From the NCBI RefSeq assembly GCF_900108275.1, contig NZ_FNVD01000004.1, forward strand, positions 62,001 through 126,000: DNA of 64,000 nucleotides, in the 5' to 3' direction. The translations under genes and the position numbers were made by a program. Under the pieces are notes generated by a model that was given only the letters and a program-made list of their open reading frames with translations, was not told the origin of the DNA and searched no databases. Source of the DNA: Jhaorihella thermophila (GTDB taxonomy: Bacteria; Pseudomonadota; Alphaproteobacteria; Rhodobacterales; Rhodobacteraceae). This document shows positions 37,338 to 48,196 of the stretch, one piece after another (positions within the stretch are counted from its first letter, which is position 1; every line of letters starts with the position of its first letter).

Positions 37338-38662
37338 TCGCGGGTCTCCAATGGCAGTTCCAGCCGGAAGCAGGCGCCGGATTCGGACGGGCACAGGCGC
37401 AATTGCCCGCCATGTTCCTGCGCGATCTTGTGCGAGATGGAAAGTCCCAGCCCGGTGCCGCGGCCCACGTCCTTGGTGGTGTAGAACGGGTCGAAGATCG
37501 CGGTGGCCTTGTCGGGCGGCACGCCGGGGCCGTTGTCGCGCACGCACAGAACCGCACGACCGTTTTCGGTCCGGGTGTCGATGGTGATGCGCGGGTCGTC
37601 CACGTTTTCCACCGCGTCGTGGGCGTTCTGGACAAGGTTCATGATCACCTGCTGGATGTGCCCCGGCCGCCCCCGCACCGGCACATGGGCATCGCCGGTA
37701 TGCGTCAGCGTCACCTGCCGCCGGGCGCCGCGTTCGACCCAATGCGCGGCCACGCGGGCGGTTTCGGCCAGGTCGAACTCGGTGATCTCGCCCGAGCCTT
37801 CGGCGGACAGCCGGCGCAGATCCTCGACGATGTCGCGCACCCGTTCGGCCCCGTCGCGGGCGCCGTCGATCGCCGCGCGCAGGTTGCGCAGCTCGCGGTC
37901 CAGCTTCAGCTCCTGGCGCAGGCGGATCAGTTCCTCGCGGTCGGCGCCTTCCTGCACCTTCTGGAAATAGGTCTCGAACCGGCTGACGTATTTTTCGAGC
38001 GCATGAGCGTTGGCATAGACGAAACTGATCGGATTGTTCAGCTCATGCGCCACGCCCGCCAGCAGCCGTCCCAACGCGGCCAGCTTTTCGTTGCGCACCA
38101 GCTGCGCCTGCGCCTCTTGCAGCGCCTTGTGGCTTTCCGACAACTTGGCATAGGCGCGGCGCAGCTCGCCCAGGGGCCGCCCAGTCAGCACCGCCCCGGT
38201 GGCGCGGCCGCGATCGTCCAGGCGCGGCGCGATCGACACTTCCAGCGGCGCGGGACCCTGCGGCGTGGCGATGTCGATCTCGACCATCTGCGAGGCGCGC
38301 GCCGCCATCGCCCGGTCCACCGCCGCGGCGAGTTCGGCCTGCGAGGCGTCGGTCACCAGATCGGAAAGCGGCGTGCCCGGCAGATCGGATTCGGGGCGGC
38401 CCAGCATCCGGCCCAGCGACCGGCTGGCCTCTTGCAGGCGGTGGTTGCGGTCCACCACCATCAGCACGTCCGACACCGATTGCAACACTGAGGCCATGAA
38501 CCGCCTGAGCGCGTCCAGCTCGTGGTTCTTGGCCTCGAGCCGTTCCTGATAGGCGACCAGTTCGGCATAGGTGCGGTCCACCGCCTGCAACACGTCCAGC
38601 CAGGCCGAATCGGCCAGGTCGGTCAGGTCGGGGTTGTCGCGATGCGGGGTGCCTTGGGCCAT
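37334..38662 (-). CDS. hupT: sensor histidine kinase HupT/HoxJ
   Basis: The 442-residue soluble kinase has an N-terminal coiled region, a PAS domain (about 55-160), a HisKA helix with H206 ([15 protein letters not shown]) and an HATPase domain ([29 protein letters not shown]). There is no membrane segment, as in HupT/HoxJ, which bind the sensor hydrogenase directly. In R. capsulatus HupT phosphorylates HupR when H2 is absent and so represses hup expression. The start at 38662 was chosen over the longer frame because the PAS domain begins soon after and the extension is not protein-like. Confidence 0.92.
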   Translation of the reverse strand: MAQGTPHRDNPDLTDLADSAWLDVLQAVDRTYAELVAYQERLEAKNHELDALRRFMASVLQSVSDVLMVVDRNHRLQEASRSLGRMLGRPESDLPGTPLSDLVTDASQAELAAAVDRAMAARASQMVEIDIATPQGPAPLEVSIAPRLDDRGRATGAVLTGRPLGELRRAYAKLSESHKALQEAQAQLVRNEKLAALGRLLAGVAHELNNPISFVYANAHALEKYVSRFETYFQKVQEGADREELIRLRQELKLDRELRNLRAAIDGARDGAERVRDIVEDLRRLSAEGSGEITEFDLAETARVAAHWVERGARRQVTLTHTGDAHVPVRGRPGHIQQVIMNLVQNAHDAVENVDDPRITIDTRTENGRAVLCVRDNGPGVPPDKATAIFDPFYTTKDVGRGTGLGLSISHKIAQEHGGQLRLCPSESGACFRLELPLETRE

Positions 38663-38902
38663 CGGGATCTCCTGGCGGCCGATGATAACCGCCGCAACCG
38701 CCGGCGAAAAGCGCCCTTGTGCGCGAAGCCGCGATGTCCGCGGGTCGGACAGGATACGCGTCTTTGCCGTATCCCGGCGATCCCGGCGGCGCTGGCGTGC
38801 CTGTTGCGGTTTCGACATGACATGCCGCTCTGGCGGAATCCGGCGCGCGGTCGTATGACCTTCCGCAATCGCAACGGCTCGGTCCACGCCGAAGGAGACC
38901 CC

Positions 38903-39925
38903 ATGACCACCGACACCCGCCGCATTCTCGTCACCGGTACGGCCGGGTTCATCGGCTTTCACCTTGCCCGGCTGCTGCTGGAGGAAGGCTTCCGCATCCA
39001 CGGGTTCGACGGGATGACGGATTACTACGACATCCGGCTCAAGCAGCGCCGCCACGCGATGCTGCTGCAGAACCCCAACTTCACCGCCACCGAGGCGATG
39101 CTGGAGGACCGCGATGCCTTCGACGCCGCGGCGGATGCGTTTGAACCGAACGTCATCGTCCACCTCGCCGCGCAGGCCGGTGTGCGCTACAGCTTGGAGA
39201 ACCCGCGCGCCTATGTCGATGCCAACGTTGTCGGCACCTTCAACGTGATGGAGGCCGCGCGCCGGCATCAGGTGCAGCATTTGCTGATGGCCTCGACCTC
39301 GTCGGTTTACGGCGCCAACGAAGAGATGCCGTTCCGCGAAACCGACAAGGCCGACACCCAGCTGACCATCTACGCCGCCACCAAGAAGGCGACCGAGAGC
39401 ATGGGTCATGCCTATGCCCATCTGTGGAACCTGCCGACCACCATGTTCCGGTTCTTCACGGTCTACGGCCCCTGGGGGCGGCCGGACATGGCGCTGTTCA
39501 AGTTCGTGGACGCGATCCTCGAGGGCCGCCCCATCGACATCTACAATCACGGCGAGATGTGGCGCGACTTCACCTATGTCGATGACCTGGTGCGCGGCAT
39601 CCGGCTGCTGATCGACGCGGTTCCGCAGCGGCCCGAGGGCGGCGTGGTGCCCGAAGGCGACAGCCTGTCGCCGGTGGCGCCCTACCGGGTGGTGAATATC
39701 GGCAATTCCGACAAGGTGCGGCTGCTGGACTTCGTGGATGCGATCGAAGAGGCGCTCGGCCGGCCGGCGATCCGCAACTACATGGAAATGCAGAAGGGCG
39801 ACGTGCCGGCGACTTGGGCGGATGCGTCGCTTCTGATGCGGCTGACCGGCTACCGGCCGCAGACGGATGTGCGCGAGGGCATCGCGCGCTTCGTGGCCTG
39901 GTTCAGGGAGTATTACGGCAAGTGA
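38903..39925 (+). CDS. UDP-glucuronate 4-epimerase-like NAD-dependent epimerase
   Basis: The 340-residue extended SDR has the NAD motif [12 protein letters not shown], the ASTSSVYG serine region and the YAATK catalytic pair. The [13 protein letters not shown] and [14 protein letters not shown] segments match UDP-glucuronate epimerases (CapI/LpsL type). It would make UDP-galacturonate or a related sugar for capsule, LPS or exopolysaccharide. A strong SD (GAAGGAGA) precedes the ATG. It diverges from hupT across 240 bp in which I see no recognisable control site. The next gene, a nucleotide-sugar dehydrogenase, begins at its stop. Confidence 0.85.
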   Translation: MTTDTRRILVTGTAGFIGFHLARLLLEEGFRIHGFDGMTDYYDIRLKQRRHAMLLQNPNFTATEAMLEDRDAFDAAADAFEPNVIVHLAAQAGVRYSLENPRAYVDANVVGTFNVMEAARRHQVQHLLMASTSSVYGANEEMPFRETDKADTQLTIYAATKKATESMGHAYAHLWNLPTTMFRFFTVYGPWGRPDMALFKFVDAILEGRPIDIYNHGEMWRDFTYVDDLVRGIRLLIDAVPQRPEGGVVPEGDSLSPVAPYRVVNIGNSDKVRLLDFVDAIEEALGRPAIRNYMEMQKGDVPATWADASLLMRLTGYRPQTDVREGIARFVAWFREYYGK

Positions 39926-39930
39926 CGGAC

Positions 39931-41202
39931 ATGAGCGGGGACAAGACTCTCGCCGTGATCGGGCTGGGCTATGTGGGGCTGCCGCTCGCGGTGGAGTTCG
40001 GCAAGCACCGGCGGGTGATCGGTTTCGACATCGACCCCCGGCGCATCGAAGAGTTGCGCGCGGGCCGCGACGACACCCGCGAGGTGGCGCCCGAAGAGCT
40101 GGCCGCGGCGCGGCATCTGGCGCTGACCCACGACCCCGAGGCGCTGCGCGCTGCGCGCATCTTCATCGTCACCGTGCCGACCCCGATCGACGCGCACAAG
40201 CGCCCCGATCTTGGCCCGCTGCTGGCGGCGTCGGAAACGGTGGGCCGGGTGATCAAGCGCGGCGACATCGTCATCTACGAATCCACCGTCTATCCCGGCT
40301 GCACCGAGGAAGACTGCGTGCCGGCGCTGGAACGCGCCTCGGGGCTGACCTACAACCGCGATTTCTTCTGCGGCTATTCCCCCGAACGCATCAACCCCGG
40401 CGACCGCGACCACCGGTTGACGACGATCGTGAAGGTGACCTCGGGCTCCACACCGGAGGTGGCGGACGAGGTGGACGCGCTCTATGCCTCGATCGTCGCC
40501 GCCGGAACGCACAAGGCGCCCTCGATCCGGGTGGCCGAGGCAGCGAAGGTCATCGAAAACACCCAGCGCGATCTGAACATCGCGCTCATGAACGAGCTGG
40601 CGATCATCTTCAACCGCATGGGGATCGACACTCAGGCGGTGCTGGCGGCGGCGGGGACCAAGTGGAACTTTCTTCCCTTCCGCCCCGGCCTGGTCGGCGG
40701 GCACTGTATCGGGGTGGATCCCTACTACCTGACCCACAAGGCCGAGGCGCTGGGATATCACCCCGAGGTGATCCTGGCCGGGCGGCGAATCAATGACGGG
40801 ATGGGCGCCTGGGTGGCGGGGCGGATGGTCAAGGCGATGCTGAAGCGCGGAATCGAGGTGAAGGGATCGCGCATCCTGGTGCTGGGGCTGACCTTCAAGG
40901 AAAACTGCCCCGACCTGCGCAACACCCGCGTGGTGGACGTGGTGGCCGAGCTGCGCGACTACGGCGCCGCCGTCAATGTGCACGACCCCTGGGCCGATCC
41001 GACCGAGGCGCGGGCCGAATACGGGCTGGAGCTGGTGGCCGAGCCGCAGGCGGCGGCCTACGATGGCGTGATCCTGGCCGTGGCCCATGACGCGTTCCGC
41101 TCCGCCGGCGCGGACCGGTTCCGCCGGCTGGGCAAGCCGGTGCATGTCCTGTTCGACCTGAAATCCATCCTGCCGGCGGGCGACGCCGACCTGCGGCTCT
41201 AG
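39931..41202 (+). CDS. nucleotide-sugar C6 dehydrogenase (TviB/WbpA/WbpO-like)
   Basis: The 423-residue UDP-glucose/GDP-mannose dehydrogenase-family enzyme has the NAD site [12 protein letters not shown], the active-site Cys in [12 protein letters not shown], and a C-terminal UDP-binding domain ([16 protein letters not shown]). Within the family it resembles the UDP-N-acetyl-hexosamine 6-dehydrogenases (TviB, WbpO). It would supply a uronic acid substrate to the epimerase encoded upstream. GTG at 39922 overlapping the previous stop is an alternative start. A convergent cobQ follows. Confidence 0.88.
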   Translation: MSGDKTLAVIGLGYVGLPLAVEFGKHRRVIGFDIDPRRIEELRAGRDDTREVAPEELAAARHLALTHDPEALRAARIFIVTVPTPIDAHKRPDLGPLLAASETVGRVIKRGDIVIYESTVYPGCTEEDCVPALERASGLTYNRDFFCGYSPERINPGDRDHRLTTIVKVTSGSTPEVADEVDALYASIVAAGTHKAPSIRVAEAAKVIENTQRDLNIALMNELAIIFNRMGIDTQAVLAAAGTKWNFLPFRPGLVGGHCIGVDPYYLTHKAEALGYHPEVILAGRRINDGMGAWVAGRMVKAMLKRGIEVKGSRILVLGLTFKENCPDLRNTRVVDVVAELRDYGAAVNVHDPWADPTEARAEYGLELVAEPQAAAYDGVILAVAHDAFRSAGADRFRRLGKPVHVLFDLKSILPAGDADLRL

Positions 41203-41337
41203 CGATACGGGGCGTGCTGCCCTGTCGCACGGGCGACACATGGAAGGCGCCTGGCAAGAGCTTCGCTCGGCTCCGGCTTGCGGTCGCTCGCGCCGCCGCT
41301 GGTTCCGGTGCCGGGATCCCGACCTGCCGCGCCGGGC

Positions 41338-42783
41338 TCAGCGCGCCATTGCTAGCAGTCCATCGACGTCGAGATGGGCCTCGACGTGGTCGGCCAGGGC
41401 GTCGAGGGTCGCCTCGACAGTGGCTTGATGGGACAGGCCGGACGGCTCCGCGCCCCATTGCTCCAGCATGTGTCGGCGAAAGGCGTCATCGCGAAACAGG
41501 CCGTGCAGATAGGTGCCCGTCACACGGCCGTCGGCGCTCGTGGCACCTTCGGGGTGGTCATCGACAAAGGCAAAGGGCCGGGCGCAATCGGCCCCCGTGG
41601 TGCGCCCGACATGGATCTCGTAGCCGTCCAGCTCCAGCCCCGATGCAGCATGCCTCGCCCGAACCCGCGACAGCCGTTTCTCGGGGTGCATGACAGTGGT
41701 CACGCCCAGAAGACCAAGACCGGGGGTTTCCCCCGGATCGCCCTCGACTCCCTGCGGGTCGGCCACGGTCCGGCCCAGCATCTGGTAGCCCCCGCAAATG
41801 CCCAGAACCCGCCCGCCACGCCGCCAATGGGCGCGCAGGTCCACGTCCCAGCCCTGCGCGCGCAGCCAGGCCAGATCGCCGCGCGTGGATTTCGTGCCGG
41901 GAATGACGACCAGATCGGCGTCTGCCGGAATCGGCGCGCCCGCGGGAAGCATCGTCACGGACACGCCCGGCTCCTGCGACAGCGGGTCCATGTCGTCGAA
42001 ATTCGCAATCCGCGACAGGTGCAGACAGACGACGTGAAAGCGCCCCTTGCGCGGGCCGCTGCGAATCTCCTGCGCGTCTTCGGCCGGCAGGCGCCAAGCG
42101 CCGTCGAACCACGGCAGCACGCCGAAACCGCGCCAGCCAGTGCGCTGTTCGATCAAGCGATAGCCGTCATCGAACAGGCGTGGATCGCCGCGAAACTTGT
42201 TCACGAGGAACCCCACGACCATCGCCGCGTCCTGCGGGTCGATCACCGCCTGCGTGCCGACGATCTGGGCGATGACGCCGCCGCGGTCGATATCGCCGGC
42301 CAGCACGACCGGCACGTCCGCCGCCCGCGCAAAGCCCATGTTGGCGATGTCCCGCGGGCGCAGATTGACCTCGGCGGGGCTGCCGGCGCCTTCGACGATC
42401 ACCAGGTCATGGGCGGACGACAGCCGCTCGAAACTGTCCAGAACGCGCTCCATCAACTGCGCCTTCAGCCCGCCGTAGTCCCGTGCCGCCACCGTCGCCA
42501 GGCGCCGGCCCTGCACCACGACATGCGCCCCCCGGTCGGTTTCCGGCTTCAGCAAGATCGGGTTCATGTGCACCGTGGGCTCCAGCCCGCAGGCCAAGGC
42601 CTGCAAGGCCTGCGCCCGGCCGATCTCGCCCCCGTCGGCAGTGACCGCGGCGTTGTTCGACATGTTCTGCGGCTTGAACGGCGCGACGGACAGCCCCCGA
42701 CGCCGTGCCGCCCGCGCCAGCCCCGCCACCAGCATCGACTTGCCGACATTCGAGCCGGTCCCCTGCACCATCAACGCCGGCAT
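41338..42783 (-). CDS. cobQ: cobyric acid synthase CobQ
   Basis: The 481-residue amidotransferase has an N-terminal ATP-dependent synthetase domain ([28 protein letters not shown]) and a C-terminal glutaminase domain with the nucleophile Cys in [11 protein letters not shown]. It amidates four side chains of adenosylcobyrinic a,c-diamide in cobalamin synthesis. It stands alone here; no other cob gene and no cobalamin riboswitch elements were recognised upstream. A weak 6-bp hairpin at 41223-41238 lies in the convergent gap with the dehydrogenase gene. Confidence 0.95.
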   Translation of the reverse strand: MPALMVQGTGSNVGKSMLVAGLARAARRRGLSVAPFKPQNMSNNAAVTADGGEIGRAQALQALACGLEPTVHMNPILLKPETDRGAHVVVQGRRLATVAARDYGGLKAQLMERVLDSFERLSSAHDLVIVEGAGSPAEVNLRPRDIANMGFARAADVPVVLAGDIDRGGVIAQIVGTQAVIDPQDAAMVVGFLVNKFRGDPRLFDDGYRLIEQRTGWRGFGVLPWFDGAWRLPAEDAQEIRSGPRKGRFHVVCLHLSRIANFDDMDPLSQEPGVSVTMLPAGAPIPADADLVVIPGTKSTRGDLAWLRAQGWDVDLRAHWRRGGRVLGICGGYQMLGRTVADPQGVEGDPGETPGLGLLGVTTVMHPEKRLSRVRARHAASGLELDGYEIHVGRTTGADCARPFAFVDDHPEGATSADGRVTGTYLHGLFRDDAFRRHMLEQWGAEPSGLSHQATVEATLDALADHVEAHLDVDGLLAMAR

Positions 42784-43046
42784 CGGTGGTCAGTCCCCGG
42801 CGTCCCGTGACGGCCGGATCCGCCGCCCGTCGCGACACCCGATCGCGTTCATATTCTGGCGGTGACAAGTGCGGTGGTTCGGCATGTTCCCTGCGATCCC
42901 GTGCTGCGCTGCCGGACTATGCGCCGGGCGATACCTTGGGAACAAGACCATTCGAGCCATGACGCCAAGCTCCGGACGACCGGGATGCTGGCGGATCGCA
43001 TGGCGGCTGCGACCGGGCGTTCGATCCCGCGGTTTGATGGTGCACT

Positions 43047-43080
43047 CCTGCTTCTTTCTGGTCGAAAATACCCATTGCGC
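43047..43080 (+). repeat. Rhodobacterales intergenic repeat, short form (copy B)
   Basis: CTGCTTCTTTCTGGTCGAAA followed by ATACCCATTGCGC shares its core with copy A (17166-17198) and, inverted, copy C (60763-60796). It lies in the cobQ-ugpB gap. Confidence 0.6.
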
Positions 43081-43145
43081 AACCTTGCCGCCCTTTCCAC
43101 GCTTTCGGGCCTGGTTCCGGCCGTGACATGAAAGTGCAATCAAAC

Positions 43146-43173
43146 TTTCACAAAACTTTCTCTTGCTTTCATT
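43146..43173 (+). promoter_or_regulatory. Pho-box-like direct repeats upstream of ugpB
   Basis: Three copies of a CTTTCAC/CTTTCTC/CTTTCAT heptamer start at 43146, 43157 and 43167, i.e. 11 and 10 bp apart. PhoB boxes are CTGTCAT-like heptamers repeated every 11 bp. The array ends about 54 bp before the ugpB start, so PhoB-dependent induction under phosphate limitation is likely. Confidence 0.5.
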
Positions 43174-43226
43174 GTTGCAAAGGGAAAAGGTCTGTTCGAT
43201 GTCAAAACGAAAGAGGGGAGACTGAC

Positions 43227-44528
43227 ATGCTCTGGAAAACTCTGGCGGCGGGCGCGTCGGCGCTGACGCTCAGCGCGACGGCCGCGCTTGCGCAGGTGGA
43301 AATCCAGTGGTGGCATGCCATGGGCGGCGCCAATGGTGAGCGCGTGGACAAGATCGCCGCCGATTTCAACGCCACGCAGTCGGATTACAAGGTCGTGCCC
43401 GTCTACAAGGGCAACTATACCGAGACGATGACCGCCGCGATCGCCGCGTTCCGGGCCAAGCAGCAGCCCGCGCTGGTGCAGGTGTTCGAGGTCGGCACCG
43501 CCTCGATGATGGCCGCCAAGGGGGCGGTCTATCCGGTCGAGCAGCTCATGGCGGATGCGGGCGAAAGCTTTGACAAGTCGGACTATCTCCCGGCGGTGAT
43601 CTCGTATTACCAGACCTCGGACGGGCATCTGCTGTCGATGCCGTTCAACAGCTCGACCCCGGTTCTTTGGTACAACAAGGACGCGCTGGATGCCGCCGGC
43701 GCAAAGGTGCCGACCACTTGGAACGAGGTGAAGGAAGCCGCGCAGAAGCTCGTCGACAACGGCATGAAATGCGGCTTTTCCTTCGGCTGGCAGTCCTGGG
43801 TGATGATCGAGAACTACTCGGCCTGGCACAACCTGCCGATCGGGACCAAGGAAAACGGCTTTGCCGGGCTGGATACCGAACTGGTGTTCAACAACGACGC
43901 GGTGGTGAACCGGCTTCAGGCCGTGGCCGACATGCAGGACGGCAACCTCTTCGTCTATGGCGGCCGTCGGGGCGACAGCCTGCCGATGTTCACCAACGGC
44001 GAATGCGGTATGTGGATGAACTCTTCGGCCTATTACGGCAGCATCAAGAGCCAGGCCAAGTTCAACTTCGGCCAGACCATGCTGCCGCTTGACACCGACG
44101 TGGCGGACAAGCCGCAGAACTCGATCATCGGCGGTGCGACGCTTTGGGTGCTGGCCGGCAAGTCGGATGAGGAATACAAGGGCGTGGCCAAGTTCCTGAA
44201 ATATCTGTCCACCCCCGAGGTTCAGGCCTGGTGGCACCAGGAAACCGGCTATGTGCCGATCACGACCGCGGCCTATGAACTGTCCAAGTCCCAGGGCTTC
44301 TATGAAAAGAACCCCGGCACCGACACCGCGATCAAGCAGCTCAGCCTCAACGAGCCGACGCCGAATTCGCGCGGGCTGCGGTTCGGCAACTTCGTGCAGA
44401 TCCGCGACATCATCAACGAAGAGATGGAGGCGCTCTGGGCCGGGCAGAAGACCGCCCGCCAGGCGATGGACGACGCGGTGGCGCGCGGCAATGCGCTGTT
44501 GCGCAAGTTCGAGCGGTCCGCCAAGTAA
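43227..44528 (+). CDS. ugpB: sn-glycerol-3-phosphate ABC transporter substrate-binding protein
   Basis: The 433-residue periplasmic binding protein has a Sec signal (MLWKTLAAGASALTLSATAALA) and the UgpB features VEIQWWHAMGG, YKVVPVYKGNY and GTASMMAAKGAVYPVEQL. It captures glycerol-3-phosphate (and often glycerophosphodiesters) for UgpAEC. It heads a complete ugpBAEC operon with a good ribosome site (GAGGGGAG). A Pho-box-like array lies upstream. Confidence 0.93.
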   Translation: MLWKTLAAGASALTLSATAALAQVEIQWWHAMGGANGERVDKIAADFNATQSDYKVVPVYKGNYTETMTAAIAAFRAKQQPALVQVFEVGTASMMAAKGAVYPVEQLMADAGESFDKSDYLPAVISYYQTSDGHLLSMPFNSSTPVLWYNKDALDAAGAKVPTTWNEVKEAAQKLVDNGMKCGFSFGWQSWVMIENYSAWHNLPIGTKENGFAGLDTELVFNNDAVVNRLQAVADMQDGNLFVYGGRRGDSLPMFTNGECGMWMNSSAYYGSIKSQAKFNFGQTMLPLDTDVADKPQNSIIGGATLWVLAGKSDEEYKGVAKFLKYLSTPEVQAWWHQETGYVPITTAAYELSKSQGFYEKNPGTDTAIKQLSLNEPTPNSRGLRFGNFVQIRDIINEEMEALWAGQKTARQAMDDAVARGNALLRKFERSAK

Positions 44529-44606
44529 GGGCCGGCCTCTGCCAATGATGGCGGCGTCCGCGGCCTTGGGGTCGCGGGCGCCGCGCCATTCGGATCGCCA
44601 CGGATC

Positions 44607-45488
44607 ATGCTGAAACGCGTTCATTTCCCGCCGGGCATTCTGCCCTATCTGCTGGTTGCCCCCCAGGTGGCGATCACGCTGGTCTTCTTCATCTGGCCTG
44701 CCGCGCAGGCGATCTATCAGTCCTTCCTGCTGGAGGACGCCTTCGGGCTTTCGACCGAGTTCGTCTGGTTCGAGAATTTCGTGGCGCTGGCCGAGGATCC
44801 GATCTACCTGGGCAGCTTCGGGCGAACGATCGTCTTTTCCGCCGCCGTGGCGGCCCTGTCGATGAGCTTTGCGCTGGTGCTGGCGGGCTTTGCCGACCGG
44901 GTGGCGCGGGCCGCCACGACCTATCGCACGCTCTTGATCTGGCCCTATGCGGTGGCGCCGGTGCTGGCTGGCGCGCTGTGGGTGTTCATGTTCAACCCCA
45001 CGCTGGGGATCTTGCCATATTTCCTGGAATTCATGGGCATCGAGTGGAACCATTACCTGAACGGCAACCAGGCGATGCTGCTGGTCATCATGGCCGCCGC
45101 GTGGAAACAGGTGGCCTACAATTTCCTGTTCTACCTCGCCGCGATGCAGGCGATCCCGCGCTCGGTGATCGAGGCCGCCGCGATCGACGGCGCCGGCCCC
45201 TTCCGCCGCTTTGCCGACATCATCTTTCCGCTGATTTCGCCCACCACCTTTTTTCTGCTGGTGATCAACGTGACCTATGCCTTCTTCGACACCTTCGGCA
45301 TCATCCACGCGATCACGCAAGGAGGGCCGGCGAACGCCACCACGATCCTCGTCTACAAGGTGTTCAATGACGGCTTCGTGGGGCTCGATCTGGGCGGTTC
45401 GGCGGCGCAGTCGGTGGTCCTGATGATCCTGGTGATCGGGCTCACGGTGGTGCAGTTCCGCTATATCGAGAAGAGGGTGCAATACTGA
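44607..45488 (+). CDS. ugpA: sn-glycerol-3-phosphate ABC transporter permease UgpA
   Basis: The 293-residue permease has about six membrane segments and the ABC permease EAA loop ([22 protein letters not shown]) that contacts UgpC. It pairs with UgpE to form the inner-membrane channel. The gene follows ugpB by 78 bp and its stop overlaps the ugpE start (TGATG). Confidence 0.93.
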   Translation: MLKRVHFPPGILPYLLVAPQVAITLVFFIWPAAQAIYQSFLLEDAFGLSTEFVWFENFVALAEDPIYLGSFGRTIVFSAAVAALSMSFALVLAGFADRVARAATTYRTLLIWPYAVAPVLAGALWVFMFNPTLGILPYFLEFMGIEWNHYLNGNQAMLLVIMAAAWKQVAYNFLFYLAAMQAIPRSVIEAAAIDGAGPFRRFADIIFPLISPTTFFLLVINVTYAFFDTFGIIHAITQGGPANATTILVYKVFNDGFVGLDLGGSAAQSVVLMILVIGLTVVQFRYIEKRVQY

Positions 45489-46339
45489 TGGTCGAGAACC
45501 GCCGCTGGATCGACATTCTCACCCATGTGGTGCTGATCGTCGGCATCGCCATCGTGGCGCTGCCGATCTGGATCACCTTCGTGGCGGCGAGCCATGACGC
45601 GGTGCGCATGACCCAGGCGCCGCTGCCGCTTCTGCCCGGCGGGCATTTCTGGGAAAACTTCACCGCCACCCTGTTCGGATCGGGGCTTTCGGGCACCGAG
45701 ATCGCGCCCGTCTGGCGGATGCTGCTGAACAGCCTTGCGATGGCGCTGATGATCGCGGTGGGCAAGATCGCGATCTCGATCATCTCGGCCTTTGCCATCG
45801 TCTATTTTCGCTTTCCCTTCCGCATGGGGTTCTTCTGGCTGATCTTCATCACCCTGATGCTGCCGGTCGAGGTGCGGATCCTGCCCACCTTCGAAGTGGT
45901 CGCTGATCTGGGGATGCTGAATTCCTATGTCGGGCTGTCGCTGCCGCTCATCGCCTCGGCCACGGCGACCTTCATGTTCCGGCAGGTGTTCCTGACCATC
46001 CCCGACGAGCTGCTGGAAAGCGCCCGTGTGGACGGGGCGGGGCCGCTGCGGTTCTTCTGGGACATTCTGGTGCCGCTGTCGCGCACCAACATCGCGGCGC
46101 TGTTCGTGATCCTGTTCATCTATGGCTGGAACCAGTATCTGTGGCCGCTGCTGATCACCACCGACACCTCGATGACCACCATCGTCATCTCGATCAAGCA
46201 GATGCTGGAAGCCGCCGAGCAGACCCCGCAATGGAACATCATCATGATGACCGCGCTTTTGGCCATGCTGCCGCCGATCGTGGTCGTCATCACCATGCAG
46301 AAGCTCTTTGTCAAAGGGCTGACCGAGACCGAGAAATAA
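45488..46339 (+). CDS. ugpE: sn-glycerol-3-phosphate ABC transporter permease UgpE
   Basis: The 283-residue second permease has the EAA-type loop (LLESARVDGAGPLRFFWDIL) and six predicted membrane helices. It is translationally coupled to ugpA and followed 6 bp later by ugpC. Together the two permeases form the translocation pore. Confidence 0.93.
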   Translation: MVENRRWIDILTHVVLIVGIAIVALPIWITFVAASHDAVRMTQAPLPLLPGGHFWENFTATLFGSGLSGTEIAPVWRMLLNSLAMALMIAVGKIAISIISAFAIVYFRFPFRMGFFWLIFITLMLPVEVRILPTFEVVADLGMLNSYVGLSLPLIASATATFMFRQVFLTIPDELLESARVDGAGPLRFFWDILVPLSRTNIAALFVILFIYGWNQYLWPLLITTDTSMTTIVISIKQMLEAAEQTPQWNIIMMTALLAMLPPIVVVITMQKLFVKGLTETEK

Positions 46340-46345
46340 GGGCAC

Positions 46346-47404
46346 ATGATGGCTTCGATCACCCTTGAGAACCTGACGAAATCCTATGGCGACACCGAAG
46401 TCCTGCACCATGTGCACGGGCAGATCGAAGATGGCGAGTTCATCGTCGTCGTCGGCCCGTCGGGCTGCGGCAAGTCCACGCTGCTGCGCATGATCGCGGG
46501 GTTGGAGACCATCACGGGCGGGCAGGTGCATATCGGCGACCGGGTGGTGAACGACCTGGAGCCCGCGCAGCGCGACATCGCGATGGTGTTCCAGAACTAC
46601 GCGCTCTATCCGCACATGACGGTGCGGGAGAACATGGCCTACGGGTTGAAGATCCGCAAGTTTTCCAAGGCCGAGATCGAGGCCCGCGTGCGCGAGGCCG
46701 CCGAGATCCTGGAAATCGGCGACTATCTGGACCGCAAGCCGCGGCAGCTCTCGGGCGGTCAGCGCCAGCGCGTCGCCATGGGCCGCGCCATCGTGCGCCA
46801 TCCGAAGGTGTTCCTGTTCGACGAACCGCTTTCCAACCTCGATGCGAAGCTGCGGGTGCAGATGCGGCTGGAGATCCGCAAGCTGCAAAAGCGGCTGGGG
46901 GTCACGTCGATCTATGTCACGCACGACCAGGTCGAGGCAATGACGCTGGGCGACCGTCTTATGGTGCTGAACAAGGGCTATGTGGAACAGTTCGGCAGCC
47001 CCATCGAGCTCTATTCCCGCCCTGCTTCGGTCTTTGTCGCGGGCTTCATCGGCAGCCCGGCGATGAACTTTCTGCCAGCCCATGCCGAGGGCGGCCGGCT
47101 GACGCTGGAAAACGGTGCGGTGATTGCCAGCACCACCGCCGCGTCGGGGCCGGTGACGCTGGGCATTCGTCCCGAACACCTGGTGGCCGATTCGCAAGGT
47201 CCGATCCGGCTGGCGGTGGACGTGCTGGAACAGCTGGGCGCGAACACGCTGGTGCATGGGGTTCTGGCTGGCACGAGGACCGATCTGACGGCAAGCCTGG
47301 AAGGCGTTCGCGATATCCCCGGCGGGCAGGAACTGGCCTTTTCCGCCCCGCCCGAGGCATTGCACGTCTTCGACCGGGCCACGGGCCAGCGCGTTGGCGA
47401 CTGA
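46346..47404 (+). CDS. ugpC: sn-glycerol-3-phosphate ABC transporter ATPase UgpC
   Basis: The 352-residue MalK/UgpC-type ATPase has Walker [10 protein letters not shown], signature [14 protein letters not shown], Walker B VFLFDEP and a C-terminal regulatory OB-like domain from about residue 240. It energises UgpAE. Two adjacent ATGs (46346, 46349) are possible starts. It ends the operon and converges with the USP-like gene. Confidence 0.93.
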   Translation: MMASITLENLTKSYGDTEVLHHVHGQIEDGEFIVVVGPSGCGKSTLLRMIAGLETITGGQVHIGDRVVNDLEPAQRDIAMVFQNYALYPHMTVRENMAYGLKIRKFSKAEIEARVREAAEILEIGDYLDRKPRQLSGGQRQRVAMGRAIVRHPKVFLFDEPLSNLDAKLRVQMRLEIRKLQKRLGVTSIYVTHDQVEAMTLGDRLMVLNKGYVEQFGSPIELYSRPASVFVAGFIGSPAMNFLPAHAEGGRLTLENGAVIASTTAASGPVTLGIRPEHLVADSQGPIRLAVDVLEQLGANTLVHGVLAGTRTDLTASLEGVRDIPGGQELAFSAPPEALHVFDRATGQRVGD

Positions 47405-47491
47405 GCGCCGGGCGAGTCAGATTCGCGTCACCAGAAAAACAGCCAAGGCCTCGCTCGACACCTCGTTGCCGCTTTTGGCTTCGGGACGCCG

Positions 47492-48196
47492 TCAGCGCGG
47501 CTCGGTCGTGCGGTTCTGCTGCACGCCGGCTTGCGACACCAGAACCGGGCAGCGGGCGGCTTCGACCAAGTCGCGCAGAGCGCGTTCGTCGTGGAAGGAC
47601 CCCTGCGCCGCATCCGTGAGGACCAGCGCGGCCCGGGTGCGGTTGATGCGGTCCAGCAGCGCTTGCCGGTCCTCCGTGGTATACCCTTGCGGAGACAGCC
47701 GCTCGACAAACGTGCCAAGCCCCTCCGCCAGCCGCTGTGCGAGATCGGACAGTTCCGGGTTGCCCGTTCCCTCGGGCGCGATCAGAAGAACCGGACCGGC
47801 GGGGGCGCGCGACAGACGCTGACCGATCAGCAACAGATCCCAGCCGCGCGCCACCTGCCACAATGTCTGCAATGTCCCGCCGCCGCCCGCCTCCAGACGC
47901 CAGTGCAGCGAATAGCGTTCGGCAAAGCGCGACAGCGCGGCCTCGAAGGCGCGGGCCTCGCGGTCCAGAATGTGCCGCAGCCTCTGCGGGTCGGGACGAT
48001 CCATCAGCGCCCCGGTCGCCGTGACGATCCTCTGGCTGGGCAGGCTGGCGGATTCCAGGACAGCCGATTCCTGCAGGAACACGCCGCCCAGGTCGATGCC
48101 CCACAGGCGCGCAAGCTGTTCGGCGATCGTCAGGGCGGTTTCGGCGTCCGAACAGCTGGCGGCGCAGACCAGAACCCTTTTCCTGTTCGTGGTCAT
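47492..48196 (-). CDS. universal-stress-protein-like nucleotide-binding protein
   Basis: The 234-residue protein begins KRVLVCAASCSDAETALTIA, resembling the start of a Usp/Rossmann domain, with LLLIGQRLSRAPAGPVLLIA as a possible nucleotide loop. The second half contains a weak duplicate (RAALVLTDAAQGSFHDERAL). The similarity is modest and the function unknown. Its start overlaps the stop of the Lon-related protease by 4 bp, so the two are made together. A weak inverted repeat followed by TTTTT lies just after the stop on this strand. Confidence 0.6.
   Translation of the reverse strand: MTTNRKRVLVCAASCSDAETALTIAEQLARLWGIDLGGVFLQESAVLESASLPSQRIVTATGALMDRPDPQRLRHILDREARAFEAALSRFAERYSLHWRLEAGGGGTLQTLWQVARGWDLLLIGQRLSRAPAGPVLLIAPEGTGNPELSDLAQRLAEGLGTFVERLSPQGYTTEDRQALLDRINRTRAALVLTDAAQGSFHDERALRDLVEAARCPVLVSQAGVQQNRTTEPR

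Larger units (their letters stand above)
42784..43226. other. 443-bp divergent gap between cobQ and ugpB
   Basis: The cobQ-proximal 260 bp hold nothing I can name; short frames here are GC-driven. Then come copy B of the intergenic repeat (43047-43080) and an AT-richer ugpB promoter region with a Pho-box-like array (43146-43173). An SD-like GAGGGGAG precedes ugpB. Confidence 0.5.

Noticed and set aside
34909-37635. 908-codon version of HupV
   Set aside because: The extra N-terminal part is an out-of-frame reading of hupU. The true start is ATG at 36348, overlapping the hupU stop.
41223-41238. Terminator hairpin between the nucleotide-sugar dehydrogenase and cobQ
   Set aside because: The 6-bp stem TGTCGC/GCGACA has no U tract on either strand; too weak to list as a terminator.
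42784-43226. Cobalamin riboswitch upstream of cobQ
   Set aside because: I looked for the conserved B12-box and core elements on the minus strand and could not see them.
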